From Acidovorax sp. T1 (lineage in GTDB: Bacteria; Pseudomonadota; Gammaproteobacteria; Burkholderiales; Burkholderiaceae_C): a DNA stretch of 64,000 bases. Both the position numbers and the translations under genes were made by a program. The stretch covers positions 992,001 through 1,056,000 of the forward strand of contig NZ_CP021648.1 in assembly GCF_002176815.1 (NCBI RefSeq), in the 5' to 3' direction. The notes below the pieces were generated by a model that ran no database searches, was not told the DNA's origin, and was given only the letters and a program-made list of their open reading frames with translations. This document shows positions 1 to 9,229 of the stretch, one piece after another; positions within the stretch are counted from its first letter, which is position 1, and every line of letters starts with the position of its first letter.

Positions 1-1
1 C

Positions 2-1810
2 GGCTCGGGCTTGCTGGGCATCGTGGCGCTGGTGTTGGGGGCCGCCCTGGTGTTCCGCTTTTCCTGGGGGCATGTGGCCGAGGTGCTGGGGGCGCGCATT
101 GATGCCCTGGTGCAGTCGCGTCTGGCCCGACGCGAGGTGGCCAAGGACGTGGCCGTGGGCCGCAAGGCCGCGCGCGAGCGCGCCGTGGTGGTGCTGGAAG
201 AGCGCACCGAGAGTGAAGAGCACCACCCGCAGCCGGTGCAGATCATCGAGCCGGTGCTGGCCGATGTGCCGCAAAGCGCCCGTGTGGTGAAAGAGCGGCA
301 AAAGCCCCTGTTCACCGAAATGCCCGACAGCAAGCTGCCCCTGGTGGACCTGCTCGACGGCCCGCTGCAGCGCCAGGAAACCGTGGCGCCCGAGACGCTG
401 GAGATGACCAGCCGCCTGATCGAGAAAAAACTCAAGGACTTCGGCGTGGAAGTGCGCGTGGTGGCCGCCATGCCCGGCCCGGTGATCACGCGCTACGAAA
501 TCGAGCCCGCCACCGGCGTCAAGGGCTCGCAGATCGTGGGCCTGGCCAAGGACCTGGCGCGCTCGCTCAGCCTGGTGTCCATCCGCGTGGTGGAAACCAT
601 TCCAGGCAAGAATTTCATGGCGCTGGAGCTGCCCAACGCCAAGCGCCAGTCGATCCGGCTGTCCGAAATCCTCGGTTCGCACATCTACCACGAGGCCAAG
701 AGCATGCTCACCATGGGCCTGGGCAAGGACATCGTGGGCAACCCGGTGGTGGCCGACCTGGCCAAGATGCCGCATGTGCTGGTGGCCGGCACCACGGGCT
801 CGGGCAAGTCGGTGGGGATCAACGCCATGATCCTCTCGCTGCTCTACAAGGCCGAGGCACGCGATGTGCGCCTCTTGATGATCGACCCCAAGATGCTGGA
901 AATGTCGGTCTATGAAGGCATTCCGCACCTGCTGGCGCCCGTGGTCACCGACATGAAGCAGGCCGCCCATGGCCTGAACTGGTGCGTGGCCGAGATGGAG
1001 CGACGCTACAAGCTCATGTCCAAACTGGGCGTGCGCAACCTGGCTGGCTACAACCAGAAGATCGACGAGGCCAAGGCGCGCGAGGAGTTCATCTACAACC
1101 CCTTCAGCCTCACGCCCGAAGAGCCCGAGCCGCTGCAGCGCCTGCCACACATCGTGGTCATCATCGACGAGCTGGCCGACCTGATGATGGTCGTGGGCAA
1201 GAAGATCGAAGAACTGATCGCCCGCCTGGCGCAAAAGGCGCGCGCGGCCGGCATCCACCTGATTTTGGCCACCCAGCGCCCCAGCGTGGACGTGATCACC
1301 GGCCTGATCAAGGCCAACATTCCCACCCGCATCGCGTTCTCGGTGGGCTCCAAGATCGACAGCCGCACCATTCTCGACCAGATGGGCGCCGAGGCGCTGC
1401 TGGGCATGGGCGACATGCTCTACATGGCCAGCGGCACCGGTCTGCCGATTCGCGTGCACGGCGCCTTTGTCAGTGACGAGGAAGTGCACCGCGTGGTGAG
1501 CTACCTCAAGACCCAGGGCGAAGCCGATTACATCGAGGGCGTGCTCGAAGGCGGAACTGTGGACGGCGACGGTGATCTGTCAGGAGAAGGCGGCGGTGGC
1601 GATGGCGGCGAGAAGGATCCCATGTACGACCAGGCCGTCGAAGTGGTGCTGAAAGACCGCAAGGCCAGCATCTCGTATGTGCAACGCAAGCTGCGCATTG
1701 GCTACAACCGCTCGGCGCGTCTGCTCGAAGACATGGAAAAGGCGGGCCTGGTGAGCGGCCTGACCACCAGCGGCCAGCGCGAAGTGCTGGTGCCCGCACG
1801 CAGCGAATGA
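2..1810 (+). CDS. ftsK: DNA translocase FtsK, C-terminal part (5' end outside window)
   Basis: FtsK is a hexameric membrane-anchored DNA pump that moves the terminus region through the closing septum and activates XerCD at dif. The reading frame is open at the left edge, so only the last membrane segment, the linker and the motor are present. The Walker A motif GTTGSGKS is at 788-811 and the Walker B region [14 protein letters not shown] near 1147-1188. A Gly/Asp-rich linker (about 1555-1615) precedes the C-terminal winged-helix gamma domain ([18 protein letters not shown]...), which reads KOPS. Gene order ftsK-lolA-rarA is usual for this family. The true start cannot be given. Confidence 0.96.
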   Translation, partial: GSGLLGIVALVLGAALVFRFSWGHVAEVLGARIDALVQSRLARREVAKDVAVGRKAARERAVVVLEERTESEEHHPQPVQIIEPVLADVPQSARVVKERQKPLFTEMPDSKLPLVDLLDGPLQRQETVAPETLEMTSRLIEKKLKDFGVEVRVVAAMPGPVITRYEIEPATGVKGSQIVGLAKDLARSLSLVSIRVVETIPGKNFMALELPNAKRQSIRLSEILGSHIYHEAKSMLTMGLGKDIVGNPVVADLAKMPHVLVAGTTGSGKSVGINAMILSLLYKAEARDVRLLMIDPKMLEMSVYEGIPHLLAPVVTDMKQAAHGLNWCVAEMERRYKLMSKLGVRNLAGYNQKIDEAKAREEFIYNPFSLTPEEPEPLQRLPHIVVIIDELADLMMVVGKKIEELIARLAQKARAAGIHLILATQRPSVDVITGLIKANIPTRIAFSVGSKIDSRTILDQMGAEALLGMGDMLYMASGTGLPIRVHGAFVSDEEVHRVVSYLKTQGEADYIEGVLEGGTVDGDGDLSGEGGGGDGGEKDPMYDQAVEVVLKDRKASISYVQRKLRIGYNRSARLLEDMEKAGLVSGLTTSGQREVLVPARSE

Positions 1811-1864
1811 CCCGGGCAGGGCGACGGGCCTGGTTCCGTGGGTCTCCAAACCAAGGAGTTTTTG

Positions 1865-2497
1865 TTGAAAAAGATCGTTACTGCAATTTTGATAGCTGCT
1901 AGCGCAACACTGGCAAGCGCCGACGGGCTAAAAAGCCTCGAATCCTTCATGAAGGGCAGCCAGACGGGCCGCGCCGACTTCACCCAGGTCGTCACCTCGC
2001 CCCCAAAGGACGGCCAGGCCGCGCGCACCAAAACCAGCAGCGGCACCTTCGAGTTCCAGCGGCCGGGGCGTTTCAGGTTCGTCTATAAAAAGCCTTTCGA
2101 GCAGACCATCGTGGCCGACGGGCAGACGCTGTGGCTTTACGACGTGGACCTGAACCAGGTCACGCAGCGTTCGCAGTCCCAGGCCCTGGGCAGCACGCCC
2201 GCCGCGCTGCTGGCATCGGCGCCCGACCTGTCGGCCTTGCGGGCAGATTTCACGCTTGAAGCCGCACCCGACCAGGATGGCCTGCAATGGGTGCTGGCTC
2301 GCCCCAAGGCCAAAGACGGCCAGCTGCAAAGCGTACGTGTGGGCTTTGCGGGCGAGCAACTGGCCGCGCTTGACATCCTGGACAGCTTCGGTCAGCGCTC
2401 GGCCATCCGCTTTACCGGCATGCAGACCAACGCCGCGCTGCCAGCGGCCAGCTTCCAGTTCAGGCCGCCGCAAGGGGCAGACGTGGTGAAGCAGTAA
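1865..2497 (+). CDS. lolA: Outer-membrane lipoprotein carrier protein LolA
   Basis: LolA is the periplasmic chaperone that takes lipoproteins from LolCDE to LolB. The frame could open at GTG 1838, but a TTG at 1865 has AAGGAG at 1853-1858 six bases upstream and begins a normal signal peptide (MKKIVTAILIAASATLASA), giving 210 aa. The mature part has typical LolA features: GxFEFQRPGRFRFVYKKPFEQTIVADG, then WLYDVDLNQVT. It lies 54 bases after ftsK and is probably co-transcribed with it. The DNA encoding the signal peptide matches the dispersed repeat of this genome (1886-1935). Confidence 0.93.
   Translation: MKKIVTAILIAASATLASADGLKSLESFMKGSQTGRADFTQVVTSPPKDGQAARTKTSSGTFEFQRPGRFRFVYKKPFEQTIVADGQTLWLYDVDLNQVTQRSQSQALGSTPAALLASAPDLSALRADFTLEAAPDQDGLQWVLARPKAKDGQLQSVRVGFAGEQLAALDILDSFGQRSAIRFTGMQTNAALPAASFQFRPPQGADVVKQ
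1886..1935 (+). repeat. Dispersed hairpin repeat copy in the lolA signal-peptide codons
   Basis: It reads GATAGCTGCTAGCGC, then a variable centre, then GGCAAGCGC and a GGCTAAAAAG tail. This follows the layout of intergenic copies such as 55783-55842. It lies entirely in coding sequence and supplies the hydrophobic core and cleavage region of the LolA signal peptide. Confidence 0.6.
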
Positions 2498-2507
2498 ATG
2501 CTACGTA

Positions 2508-2577
2508 AATGCTACGTAAATGATAGCTTCAAGCGCTTTCTGGTAAAGCGCTAGAGGCACATTTGGCTCAAAAAACA
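2508..2577 (+). repeat. Dispersed hairpin repeat between lolA and rarA
   Basis: Layout: TGATAGCTTC, AAGCGCTTTC, TGGTAAAGCGC, TAGAGGCAC, ATTTGGCTCAAAAA. AAGCGCTTT and AAAGCGCT can pair as a hairpin. A short tandem ATGCTACGTAA duplication lies just upstream (2499-2520). It may also act as a weak terminator or processing site between lolA and rarA. Confidence 0.65.
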
Positions 2578-2601
2578 GCGTGATGTAAACGGGACAAGAA
2601 C

Positions 2602-3969
2602 ATGGCAGCACGCAGTGCCTCCGCACCCTCGCACGCGCACAACGCACACCCCGCGCACCGGCCCCTGGCCGAGCGCCTGCGCCCGCGCCGGCTCTCTGAA
2701 GTCATTGGCCAGCAGCATGTGCTGGGGCCGGGCATGCCGCTGCGCCTGGCCTTTGAATCGGGCCGACCGCACAGCTGCATCCTGTGGGGCCCACCGGGCG
2801 TGGGCAAGACCACGATTGCGCGCTTGATGGCCGATGCGTTCGATGCGCAGTTCATCAGCATCAGCGCCGTGCTGGGTGGGGTCAAGGACATCCGCGAGGC
2901 CGTGGAGCGCGCCGAGGCCGCCCGCGATGGCTTGATGCAGCAGCGCACCATCGTGTTCGTCGATGAGGTGCACCGCTTCAACAAGAGCCAGCAGGACGCC
3001 TTTTTGCCGCATGTCGAAAGCGGGCTGTTCACCTTCATCGGCGCCACCACCGAGAACCCGTCGTTCGAGGTCAATTCCGCGCTGCTGTCGCGTGCGGCGG
3101 TGTATGTGCTGCAGCCGCTCTCGGAACAGGATTTGAAGCAAATTGTGGCCCTGGCCCAATCAGAGCAAGCGCTTCAAGCTATCGAAAAGGGAGCAATCGA
3201 GCGGCTGGTGGCCTACGCCGATGGCGACGCGCGGCGTCTGCTCAACACGCTCGAAACCCTGGCCATGGCGGCCGCGCAGGAAAAACTGACCGAGATCACC
3301 GACGCCTGGCTGCTCAAGGTGCTGGGCGAGCGCATGCGACGCTATGACAAAGGCGGCGAGCAGTTCTACGACACCATCAGCGCGCTGCACAAATCGGTGC
3401 GCGGCTCTGACCCCGACGCGGCGCTGTACTGGCTGGTGCGCATGCTCGACGGCGGCGCCGACCCGCGCTACATGGCGCGCCGCCTGGTGCGCATGGCCAG
3501 TGAAGACATTGGCCTGGCCGACCCGCGCGCGCTGCGCCTGGCACTCGACTGCGCCGAGGTGTACGAGCGCCTGGGCAGCCCCGAGGGCGAGCTGGCGCTG
3601 GCCGAATGCGTGGTCTACCTGGCCGTGGCGCCCAAGTCCAACGCCGTCTACAAGGCCTACAACGCCGCCCGCGCCCTGGTAAAGCAGGACAGCACGCGCC
3701 CCGTGCCCATGCACCTGCGCAACGCGCCCACCAAGCTCATGAAAGCGCTGGACTATGGCAAGGGCTACCGCTACGCGCACGACGAGGAGGGCGGTTTTGC
3801 CGCCGGCGAGCGCTACCTGCCTGACGGCATGGACGAGCCGGGCTTCTACCAGCCGGTCGAGCGGGGCCTGGAAATCAAGATTGCGCAAAAGCTGCGGGAC
3901 ATGCGCGCGCGCAATGCGGCCGTCGCTGTCACAGCCGCTGCCATCGACCCGGATCCGCAGACGCCTTGA
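2602..3969 (+). CDS. rarA: Replication-associated recombination protein A (RarA/MgsA), AAA+ ATPase
   Basis: RarA is a clamp-loader-like AAA+ ATPase that acts at stalled forks with SSB. Of 455 aa, residues 22-45 carry the family N-terminus (LAERLRPRRLSEVIGQQHVLG). Walker A GPPGVGKTT is at 63-71, Walker B IVFVDEVHRFNKSQQD at about 116-131, and sensor 1 GATTENPSFEVN follows. The C-terminal tetramerisation half is complete (KSVRGSDPDAALYWLVRML, ARRLVRMASEDIGLADPRAL). A copy of the dispersed repeat in reverse orientation encodes about 19 residues near LKQIVALAQSEQALQAIEKGAI (3131-3187), between the ATPase core and the C-terminal domain. Confidence 0.96.
   Translation: MAARSASAPSHAHNAHPAHRPLAERLRPRRLSEVIGQQHVLGPGMPLRLAFESGRPHSCILWGPPGVGKTTIARLMADAFDAQFISISAVLGGVKDIREAVERAEAARDGLMQQRTIVFVDEVHRFNKSQQDAFLPHVESGLFTFIGATTENPSFEVNSALLSRAAVYVLQPLSEQDLKQIVALAQSEQALQAIEKGAIERLVAYADGDARRLLNTLETLAMAAAQEKLTEITDAWLLKVLGERMRRYDKGGEQFYDTISALHKSVRGSDPDAALYWLVRMLDGGADPRYMARRLVRMASEDIGLADPRALRLALDCAEVYERLGSPEGELALAECVVYLAVAPKSNAVYKAYNAARALVKQDSTRPVPMHLRNAPTKLMKALDYGKGYRYAHDEEGGFAAGERYLPDGMDEPGFYQPVERGLEIKIAQKLRDMRARNAAVAVTAAAIDPDPQTP
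3131..3187 (-). repeat. Dispersed repeat copy inside rarA (reverse orientation)
   Basis: Read on the minus strand it gives CGATAGCTTGAAGCGCTTGC, a variable centre, then ACAATTTGCTTCAAAT. This matches the head and tail of intergenic copies. It stays in frame with rarA. Confidence 0.6.
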
Positions 3970-4316
3970 ACGCAACCTGCGGGCTGCACTGAATGCCATG
4001 GCCGCAGACGCCGCGATGGGCGTTGGCGGTGTGGCGGCCGCATGGGTACGCTTGCGGTGATAAATCTGAACGTCTTGTGCGGTAGGTCCATCAACCTTGC
4101 TTATGCACGGCGTCCCTGGCTGATGGGCCTGAAACCCAAGGGAAAACCCCGCCGACCGGGGCCCGGGCGGCCACAGACTACTCGCTACAATCCCGTCCTC
4201 AAACCCGCACAGCTGCACTCCTGGCGGGTTTTTTGCTACATGGCAGTCGGGCCCACAAGGCTGTACCGATTTCGGTGCCAAAGCGGTGGGTACGTCACAA
4301 ACGAAGGACTTCTCTT
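3970..4316. other. Intergenic region before livH
   Basis: No credible gene. It holds a GC-rich stretch, a possible -10 TACAAT at 4187-4192 with no good -35, a terminator-like hairpin (next entry), and the livH ribosome-binding site GAAGGA at 4302-4307. Confidence 0.5.
4201..4235 (+). terminator. Terminator-like hairpin upstream of livH
   Basis: AAACCCGC (4201-4208) pairs with GCGGGTTT (4224-4231), followed by a T-run. It could end rarA transcription or act as an attenuator in the liv leader. No leader peptide rich in branched-chain residues was seen. Confidence 0.5.
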
Positions 4317-5246
4317 ATGGACATTTTGCTGCAGCAGATCATCAACGGTCTGGTTCTCGGCAGCATGTACGCCTTGATAGCCTTGGGCTACACGATGGTG
4401 TACGGCATTATTCAGCTGATCAATTTTGCCCATGGCGAAGTGCTCATGGTCGGCGCTCTCACCAGTTGGAGTTGCATAGGGCTCATGCAGGACGCCATGC
4501 CGGGCGCCCCCGGCTGGCTCATCCTGCTGCTGGCCACCATCATTGCCTGCGTGGTGGCTGCCACGCTCAATTTCGTGATCGAGAAGGTTGCTTACAAACC
4601 GCTGCGCACCAGCCCGCGCCTGGCGCCGCTGATCACGGCCATCGGCATGTCGATCCTGCTGCAGACGCTGGCCATGATCATCTGGAAGCCCAACTACAAG
4701 TCGTACCCCACCTTGCTGCCGGCCGCGCCGTTCCAGGTGGGCGGGGCGGTCATCACATCCACCCAGATTTTGATTCTGGGCGTGACCGTGGTGGCCCTGG
4801 CTGCGCTTATGTACCTGGTGAATTACACCAAGCTCGGCCGCGCCATGCGTGCCACGGCAGAAAACCCCCGCGTGGCCTCGCTCATGGGCGTGAAGCCCGA
4901 CATGGTGATCTCGGCCACCTTCATCATCGGCGCCGTCCTGGCCGCCATCGCCGGCATCATGTATGCCTCCAACTACGGCACGGCACAGCACACCATGGGC
5001 TTTCTGCCGGGGCTCAAGGCCTTCACGGCGGCGGTGTTCGGTGGCATCGGCAACCTGGCCGGCGCCGTGGTGGGCGGCATATTGCTGGGCTTGATCGAGG
5101 CCATCGGTTCGGGCTATATCGGCACCCTCACGGGCGGCGTTCTGGGCAGCCACTACACCGACATTTTTGCCTTCATCGTGCTCATCATCATTCTCACGCT
5201 GCGCCCCTCGGGCCTGCTGGGTGAACGCGTGGCCGACCGTGCCTGA
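4317..5246 (+). CDS. livH: Branched-chain amino acid ABC transporter permease LivH
   Basis: Inner-membrane permease of the high-affinity leucine/isoleucine/valine-type importer; it forms the channel with LivM. ATG 4317 with GAAGGA upstream gives 309 aa (MDILLQQIINGLVLGSMYALIALGYTMVYGIIQLINFAHGEV). It has about eight hydrophobic segments and the family signatures GRAMRATAENPRVASLMGV and AVFGGIGNLAGAVVGGILLGL. It is first in livHMGF. No periplasmic binding protein (LivK/LivJ) gene adjoins it, so the substrate within the hydrophobic amino acid range is open. Confidence 0.94.
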   Translation: MDILLQQIINGLVLGSMYALIALGYTMVYGIIQLINFAHGEVLMVGALTSWSCIGLMQDAMPGAPGWLILLLATIIACVVAATLNFVIEKVAYKPLRTSPRLAPLITAIGMSILLQTLAMIIWKPNYKSYPTLLPAAPFQVGGAVITSTQILILGVTVVALAALMYLVNYTKLGRAMRATAENPRVASLMGVKPDMVISATFIIGAVLAAIAGIMYASNYGTAQHTMGFLPGLKAFTAAVFGGIGNLAGAVVGGILLGLIEAIGSGYIGTLTGGVLGSHYTDIFAFIVLIIILTLRPSGLLGERVADRA

Positions 5247-5258
5247 GGACCTATTGCC

Positions 5259-6335
5259 ATGAAGAACACCAAAATCAACTGGATCCTGGGCGCTATCGCC
5301 CTGCTGGTCCTGCCACTGCTGTTGCAGTACTTTGGCAACGCCTGGGTGCGCATTGCGGACCTGGCCTTGCTTTATGTGATGCTGGCCCTGGGCCTGAACA
5401 TCGTGGTGGGCTACGCCGGCCTGCTGGACCTGGGCTATGTGGCGTTCTACGCCGTGGGCGCCTACCTGTTCGCCCTGATGGCCTCGCCGCACCTGGCCGA
5501 TAACTTTGCGGCCTTTGCCGCCATGTTTCCCAACGGGCTGCACACCTCGCTGTGGATCGTCATACCGCTGGCCGCGCTGGTGGCGGCGTTTTTCGGGGCG
5601 TTGCTGGGCGCGCCCACCCTCAAGCTGCGCGGTGACTACCTGGCCATCGTGACGCTGGGCTTTGGCGAGATCATCCGCATCTTCCTGAACAACCTGGACC
5701 ACCCCGTCAACCTGACCAACGGCCCCAAGGGCATGGGCCAGATCGACTCGGTCAAGATCTTCGGGCTCGATCTGGGCAAGCGGCTGGAGCTGTTCGGTTT
5801 TGACATCAATTCCGTCACGCTCTATTACTACCTGTTCCTGGTGCTGGTGGTTATCTCCGTCATCATTTGCTACCGCCTGCAGGACTCGCGCATCGGCCGT
5901 GCCTGGATGGCCATCCGCGAAGACGAAATCGCCGCCAAGGCCATGGGCATCAACACCCGCAACATGAAGCTGCTGGCCTTTGGCATGGGGGCCTCGTTCG
6001 GCGGCGTGTCGGGCGCCATGTTTGGTGCGTTCCAGGGCTTTGTCTCGCCCGAGTCGTTCAGCCTGATGGAGTCGGTCATGATCGTCGCCATGGTGGTGCT
6101 GGGCGGCATTGGCCACATTCCTGGGGTGATTCTGGGCGCGGTGCTGCTGTCGGCCCTGCCCGAAGTGCTGCGCTATGTGGCCGGCCCGCTGCAGGCCATG
6201 ACCGACGGCCGCATCGACTCGGCCATCCTGCGCCAGCTGCTGATTGCGCTGGCCATGATCATCATCATGCTGTTGCGTCCCCGTGGTTTGTGGCCAGCGC
6301 CCGAGCGCGGCAAGAGCCTCACGCAGAAGACCTGA
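5259..6335 (+). CDS. livM: Branched-chain amino acid ABC transporter permease LivM
   Basis: Second inner-membrane permease of the importer, 358 aa, starting 12 bases after livH. Hydrophobic segments run through the protein. Family signatures include LGLNIVVGYAGLLDLGYVAFYAVGAY, LRGDYLAIVTLGFGEIIRI, GRAWMAIREDEIAAKAMGINTRNMKLLAFGMGA and the C-terminal RPRGLWP. The stretch GRAWMAIREDEIAA is the cytoplasmic EAA-like loop that contacts the ATPases. Confidence 0.94.
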   Translation: MKNTKINWILGAIALLVLPLLLQYFGNAWVRIADLALLYVMLALGLNIVVGYAGLLDLGYVAFYAVGAYLFALMASPHLADNFAAFAAMFPNGLHTSLWIVIPLAALVAAFFGALLGAPTLKLRGDYLAIVTLGFGEIIRIFLNNLDHPVNLTNGPKGMGQIDSVKIFGLDLGKRLELFGFDINSVTLYYYLFLVLVVISVIICYRLQDSRIGRAWMAIREDEIAAKAMGINTRNMKLLAFGMGASFGGVSGAMFGAFQGFVSPESFSLMESVMIVAMVVLGGIGHIPGVILGAVLLSALPEVLRYVAGPLQAMTDGRIDSAILRQLLIALAMIIIMLLRPRGLWPAPERGKSLTQKT

Positions 6336-6355
6336 ACACCACAGAGAGCGAAAAC

Positions 6356-7138
6356 ATGGCAGAACAAAACAAAGATGTGGTGCTGCGGGTTGCCGGCATC
6401 TCCAAGCGCTTTGGCGGCTTGCAGGCATTGTCCGACGTGGGCATCACCATCGAACGGGGCCAGGTGTATGGCCTGATCGGCCCCAACGGCGCGGGCAAGA
6501 CCACCTTTTTCAACGTGATCACCGGCCTGTACACGCCCGACAGCGGCAGCTTCGAGTTGGCCGGCAAGCCCTACGAGCCCACGACCGTGCATGAAGTGGC
6601 CAAGGCGGGCATTGCCCGCACCTTCCAGAACATACGCCTGTTTGCAGAAATGACGGCGCTGGAAAACGTGATGGTGGGCCGCCACATTCGTACCCAATCG
6701 GGCCTGTTGGGCGCCGTGCTGCGCACCAAGGGCTTCAAGGCGGAAGAAGCCGCCATCGCCAAGCGCGCGCAAGAGCTGCTCGACTACGTGGGCATCGGCA
6801 AGTTTGCCGATTACAAGGCGCGCACCTTGAGCTACGGTGACCAGCGCCGCCTGGAGATTGCCCGGGCGCTCGCCACCGACCCGCAGCTGATTGCCCTGGA
6901 CGAGCCCGCCGCTGGCATGAACGCCACCGAGAAGGTGCAGCTGCGCGAGCTGATCGACCGCATCCGCAACGACAACCGCACCATCTTGCTCATCGAGCAC
7001 GACGTGAAGCTGGTGATGGGCCTGTGCGACCGCGTGACCGTGCTCGACTACGGCAAGCAGATCGCCGAAGGCACGCCTGCGACCGTGCAGAAGAACGAAA
7101 AAGTGATTGAGGCCTATCTGGGCACCGGAGGACATTGA
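6356..7138 (+). CDS. livG: Branched-chain amino acid ABC transporter ATP-binding protein LivG
   Basis: Cytoplasmic ATPase of the importer, 260 aa. ATG 6356 has AGAGAG upstream; the same frame is open further 5' but that overlaps livM. Walker A is GPNGAGKTT, the Q-loop lies in GIARTFQNIRLF, and the signature is LSYGDQRRLEIARAL, followed by Walker B LIALDEPAAGMN and the switch His in LLIEHDVKLVMGLCDRV. The extended insert after the Q-loop and the C-terminal tail KNEKVIEAYLG are typical of LivG. Confidence 0.95.
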   Translation: MAEQNKDVVLRVAGISKRFGGLQALSDVGITIERGQVYGLIGPNGAGKTTFFNVITGLYTPDSGSFELAGKPYEPTTVHEVAKAGIARTFQNIRLFAEMTALENVMVGRHIRTQSGLLGAVLRTKGFKAEEAAIAKRAQELLDYVGIGKFADYKARTLSYGDQRRLEIARALATDPQLIALDEPAAGMNATEKVQLRELIDRIRNDNRTILLIEHDVKLVMGLCDRVTVLDYGKQIAEGTPATVQKNEKVIEAYLGTGGH

Positions 7139-7140
7139 GA

Positions 7141-7869
<729 letters not shown>

Positions 7870-7901
7870 ACGCGGCGCCTGCGGGCGCTGGTGTTGTTTT
7901 G

Positions 7902-7934
7902 AAAGGCACTGCACTGGCGGCAGTGCCTTTTTTG
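7902..7934 (+). terminator. Rho-independent terminator of livHMGF
   Basis: AAAGGCACTGC (7902-7912) pairs with GCAGTGCCTTT (7920-7930), with a 7-base loop and a T-run. Confidence 0.88.
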
Positions 7935-7963
7935 TTGGTCGCGCGGTATGTGTAAAAAGCTTC

Positions 7964-8026
7964 ATAATTGATAGCTATTTCCGCTTATCCAGCAAGGGAT
8001 AGAGCGCTATTTGGCTTGTATTTTTG
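7964..8026 (+). repeat. Dispersed hairpin repeat downstream of livF
   Basis: AATTGATAGCTATTT, CCGCTTATCCAGCAAGG, GATAGAGCGC and TATTTGGCTTGTATTTTT match the head, centre and tail of the family. The inner stem is partly decayed. Confidence 0.6.
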
Positions 8027-8053
8027 TATTTGCTGCCCTGTGGCATGGTGTCC

Positions 8054-8416
8054 ATGAACTCTCTGCAATCGCTTCCCGTCAGCCTGCAAACCATCGTGTT
8101 GCTGGTGGCCAGCAACATCTTCATGACCTTTGCGTGGTATGGCCACCTGAAGAACCTGGCCACCTCGCCTTGGTACGTGGCGGCGCTGGTCAGCTGGGGC
8201 ATTGCGCTGTTTGAATATCTGCTGCAGGTGCCCGCCAACCGCATTGGTTACACCCAGTTCAATGTGGGGCAGCTCAAGATCCTGCAAGAAGTCATCACGC
8301 TGTCGGTGTTTGTGCCGTTTGCCGTGCTGTATCTCGATCAGCCCCTCAAATGGGACTATTTGTGGGCCGGCCTGTGCATGTTCGGCGCGGTGTATTTCAT
8401 CTTCCGCGGGGGCTGA
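8054..8416 (+). CDS. DMT-type small membrane protein (DUF486)
   Basis: A 120-aa protein with four hydrophobic segments and the DUF486 pattern: SNIFMTFAWYGHLKN, then EYLLQVPANRIGYTQFNVGQLKILQEVITLSVFVPFAVLYL, then LCMFGAVYFIFRG. The family belongs to the drug/metabolite transporter clan and resembles a half-size EamA protein. Substrate is unknown. ATG 8054 is chosen; in-frame starts at 8045 and 8024 would add non-hydrophobic residues. It stands alone between the liv and pit operons. Confidence 0.85.
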   Translation: MNSLQSLPVSLQTIVLLVASNIFMTFAWYGHLKNLATSPWYVAALVSWGIALFEYLLQVPANRIGYTQFNVGQLKILQEVITLSVFVPFAVLYLDQPLKWDYLWAGLCMFGAVYFIFRGG

Positions 8417-8484
8417 CGGCGGCGGCGATGGCAGGGCGCGAGGGGTGTGGAGCGGCGGGCGGTTAAACTCGGGGGCTTGGTAAA

Positions 8485-8513
8485 TTTCACAAATTGGTCA
8501 CTCGCCCGTCACG
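8485..8513 (+). promoter_or_regulatory. Candidate Pho box upstream of the phosphate uptake pair
   Basis: Three direct repeats occur at exact 11-base spacing: TTTCACA (8485), GGTCACT (8496) and CGTCACG (8507). PhoB binds TGTCA-like heptamers at 11-bp period. The box lies about 50 bases before the first gene of a phosphate uptake operon, which fits, although the repeats are less strict than at phoX. Confidence 0.55.
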
Positions 8514-8564
8514 AACGGGTGTTAAGTGGCCATTTTTATTCCGATTCCGCCCTAGGAGCCCCCC

Positions 8565-9212
8565 ATGCTGTTTGGCAAACTGTTGCCGCGCGAAGGCAAT
8601 TTTTTTGAGATGTTCAACCAGCATGCGGACCGCATCGTCGAGGCTGCCCGGGCCTTTTCGCAGCTGGTGGCGAACTACAACGATCTGCACCTGCGCGACA
8701 AGTACAACCAGGACGTGGACAACGCCGAGCGTGCCGCCGACCGCGTCACCCAGGACGTCAACCGCCTGATCCACAAGACATTCATCACGCCCATCGACCG
8801 TGAGCAGATCCACACGCTCATCAACACCATGGACGACGTGGCCGACCTGATCCAGGATTCGGCCGAAACCATGGCGCTGTATGACGTGCACCACATGACC
8901 GAGGAGATCACGCGCCTGACCGATCTGAGCGTGAAATGCTGCGAGCGCCTTCGCGATGCCGTCAAGCTGCTCGGCACCATCGCCGACCCGGCCGTGGCCG
9001 AGGCCGCGCTCAAGACCTGTGAAGAGATCGACCGGCTCGAAAGCGACGCCGACCGCGTGATGCGCAGTGCCATGAGCAAGCTGTTTCGCGAAGAGCCCGA
9101 TGTGCGCGAGGTGATCAAGCTCAAGGCCATCTACGAGTTGCTGGAAACCATCACCGACAAGTGCGAGGACGTGGCCAACTGCATCGAGGGCATCGTCCTC
9201 GAAAACTCCTGA
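8565..9212 (+). CDS. DUF47 / PhoU-like phosphate transport regulator
   Basis: A 215-aa helical protein of the TIGR00153/DUF47 family. These PhoU-like proteins are encoded beside PiT transporters and are thought to control them. Seen here: the N-terminus LLPREGNFFEMFNQHADRIVEAA, the metal-binding type segments HTLINTMDDVADLIQD and EIDRLESDADRVMRSAM, and the C-terminal ELLETITDKCEDVANCIEGIVLEN. It precedes the transporter by 17 bases, so they form an operon. Confidence 0.9.
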   Translation: MLFGKLLPREGNFFEMFNQHADRIVEAARAFSQLVANYNDLHLRDKYNQDVDNAERAADRVTQDVNRLIHKTFITPIDREQIHTLINTMDDVADLIQDSAETMALYDVHHMTEEITRLTDLSVKCCERLRDAVKLLGTIADPAVAEAALKTCEEIDRLESDADRVMRSAMSKLFREEPDVREVIKLKAIYELLETITDKCEDVANCIEGIVLENS

Positions 9213-9229
9213 TCTGCCGGGCCTGAAAC

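Noticed and set aside
4187..4235. Small RNA between a TACAAT -10 and the hairpin before livH
   Set aside because: No -35 and the start would fall on the hairpin itself.
4236..6428. 730-codon minus-strand frame opposite livH/livM
   Set aside because: His/Gln-rich antisense shadow of high-GC genes; the plus strand encodes clear LivH and LivM.
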